The position numbers and the translations under genes were made by a program. A stretch of DNA of 5,820 nucleotides. Origin: Pontiella desulfatans (GTDB lineage Bacteria; Verrucomicrobiota; Kiritimatiellia; Kiritimatiellales; Pontiellaceae). Positions within the stretch are counted from its first letter, which is position 1. Every line of letters begins with the position of its first letter. The notes under the pieces are model-generated. The model searched no databases. It was not told the origin of the DNA and saw nothing but the letters and a program-made list of their open reading frames with translations. Below, piece by piece: positions 5,101 to 5,820 of the stretch. Location of the stretch: the NCBI GenBank assembly GCA_029287275.1, contig JARFRL010000333.1:1-5820 (forward strand). The letters are read 5' to 3'.

Positions 5101-5712
5101 ATGAAAGGTGTCATCAAAGGAATTACTATCGCGGCGGTTTTGGCTTCAGCCATCGTGGCGAGCGCTCAAACAAAATTTCCGCTTCGCGTGGATATCGACG
5201 TGTCCACCAAACGCAGTCGGAAGAGCATTGGAGCCGGCGCCGATGGCGAGGCCAAGGTTGAACAAGTTCAGGTCAAAGTTAAGATCCGTAAATCCAGCGG
5301 GCAGCCGTGGGAAGAACCGATCACCGCGGAGCTCTACGTGATTGGCAAGCAGGTTCACACCGGATACTACGGCATCATCGACGTCAAAAAAGGGTCCGGC
5401 ACTTTCGACAAGGCGAAAGACAACGCTTTCGAATACACCAGCCCGATGTATCCTATCGGCAAAACCAGTGGAAACATCAACGTCGGTGGATCCTACGAAA
5501 CCTATTTGGTTGTCGTGACCGACCACACCGGAAAAATCGTTGATACCCGCTGCGGGCGTTCGATCCGAGAAGAGGGGATTAAATTCATTCGCGAGCTTGG
5601 CCCCCAAACCCTGTTCGACCGCGACGGAAACGTCATCGGGCAGCTCGAGAATCCCGGCGAAGCCTTCAAAAAAGCCATCCCGGCCGCCACCGACCCCGGA
5701 AACGACTACTAA
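5101..5712 (+). CDS. Secreted protein of unknown function, predicted beta-rich
   Basis: I do not recognise this 203-aa protein. A classic Sec signal peptide is visible: Lys2 and Lys6, a hydrophobic core (8-20), and an ASA|Q cleavage site after Ala22, so it should be periplasmic or extracellular. The mature part alternates polar and hydrophobic residues, for example VEQVQVKVKIRK (53-64), ITAELYVIGKQV (74-85) and YETYLVVVTD (132-141), as expected of beta strands in an Ig-like or jelly-roll sandwich. Gly/Ser/Tyr-rich loops lie between. There is a single cysteine, Cys151, in TRCGRS, so no internal disulfide is possible. No catalytic motif, lipobox, transmembrane segment or sorting signal is seen. 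The C-terminus is proline- and charge-rich. The gene has its own promoter candidate, a strong Shine-Dalgarno and its own terminator, so it can be a one-gene unit. Its place after two envelope genes hints at an envelope role, but that is weak evidence. Confidence 0.8.
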   Translation: MKGVIKGITIAAVLASAIVASAQTKFPLRVDIDVSTKRSRKSIGAGADGEAKVEQVQVKVKIRKSSGQPWEEPITAELYVIGKQVHTGYYGIIDVKKGSGTFDKAKDNAFEYTSPMYPIGKTSGNINVGGSYETYLVVVTDHTGKIVDTRCGRSIREEGIKFIRELGPQTLFDRDGNVIGQLENPGEAFKKAIPAATDPGNDY

Positions 5713-5734
5713 TCCGGAATCGGAAAACGACCCC

Positions 5735-5763
5735 AAAGCGGCGCCTTCAAGCGCCGCTTTTTT
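5735..5763 (+). terminator. Intrinsic terminator after the secreted-protein gene
   Basis: A perfect 10-bp stem, AAAGCGGCGC (5735-5744) with GCGCCGCTTT (5751-5760), closes a CTTCAA loop and runs into six T residues (5758-5763). It starts 22 nt after the TAA. On the opposite strand the stem is followed by only three T residues, so any termination leftward would be weaker. Confidence 0.92.
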
Positions 5764-5820
5764 CGTGGGAGTCAGCGGGGCGGGCGAAATCGCCAAACGC
5801 ACCTTGCCATGCTTCCGCCG

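Noticed and set aside
5146..5802. A 218-codon minus-strand frame opposite the secreted-protein gene
   Set aside because: It runs back through the terminator and is antisense to a gene with a clear signal peptide and Shine-Dalgarno. The Gly/Val/Asp-rich translation looks like a shadow.
1..5820. Mobile element, phage, toxin-antitoxin or defence system
   Set aside because: No transposase, integrase, terminal inverted repeats with target duplication, nuclease or antitoxin-like pair was seen on either strand.

Overview
The window is about 60% GC (estimated by eye) and looks like chromosomal DNA from a bacterium of the PVC group (Verrucomicrobiota, Kiritimatiellota or Lentisphaerota). The lineage call is an inference. 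The type IIA topoisomerase pair is of the short 'DDGIYIL / DNGIDEF / TEGxSAAGS' kind that I associate with Bacteroidota, Chlamydiota and Verrucomicrobiota. The 3D-domain protein with a clustered-cysteine N-terminus and the unknown secreted protein also fit. No transposase, integrase, phage gene, tRNA, rRNA or CRISPR array is visible. This is an ordinary chromosomal neighbourhood with some unusual small-scale DNA structure in its intergenic gaps.

Layout. Positions 1-3691 carry two genes on the minus strand in the order parE (1868-3691, complete, 607 aa) then parC (1-1825, 608 codons visible, C-terminus beyond the window edge). They are 42 bp apart and encode the ATPase/TOPRIM and the DNA-cleaving subunits of one type IIA topoisomerase. 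The 42-bp gap is largely filled by degenerate 10-bp tandem units, and parC has no recognisable Shine-Dalgarno sequence.

Positions 3692-3927 form a divergent intergenic region. It holds three main inverted repeats (9-10-9, 9-8-9 and 7-15-7), minor dyads, a recurring CCACA/TGTGG pentamer, and a plausible sigma-70-type promoter reading right.

Rightward come a small glycine-zipper lipoprotein with a helical TPR-like tail (3928-4494) and, 11 nt later, a membrane-anchored 3D (Asp-Asp-Asp) domain protein that probably acts on the cell wall (4506-5030). The two look like one envelope operon. After a 70-bp gap with its own candidate promoter and a strong Shine-Dalgarno there is a secreted protein of unknown function (5101-5712), closed by a perfect 10-bp-stem intrinsic terminator (5735-5763). 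The last 57 bases hold nothing I can assign.

Functionally the left half manages DNA topology and chromosome segregation, and the right half is cell-envelope genes. I see no sign that the halves act together beyond sharing the divergent control region. The best leads are the dyad array upstream of parE, the decamer repeat at the parE-parC junction, the non-consensus residues at both quinolone-determining positions, and the unknown secreted protein.
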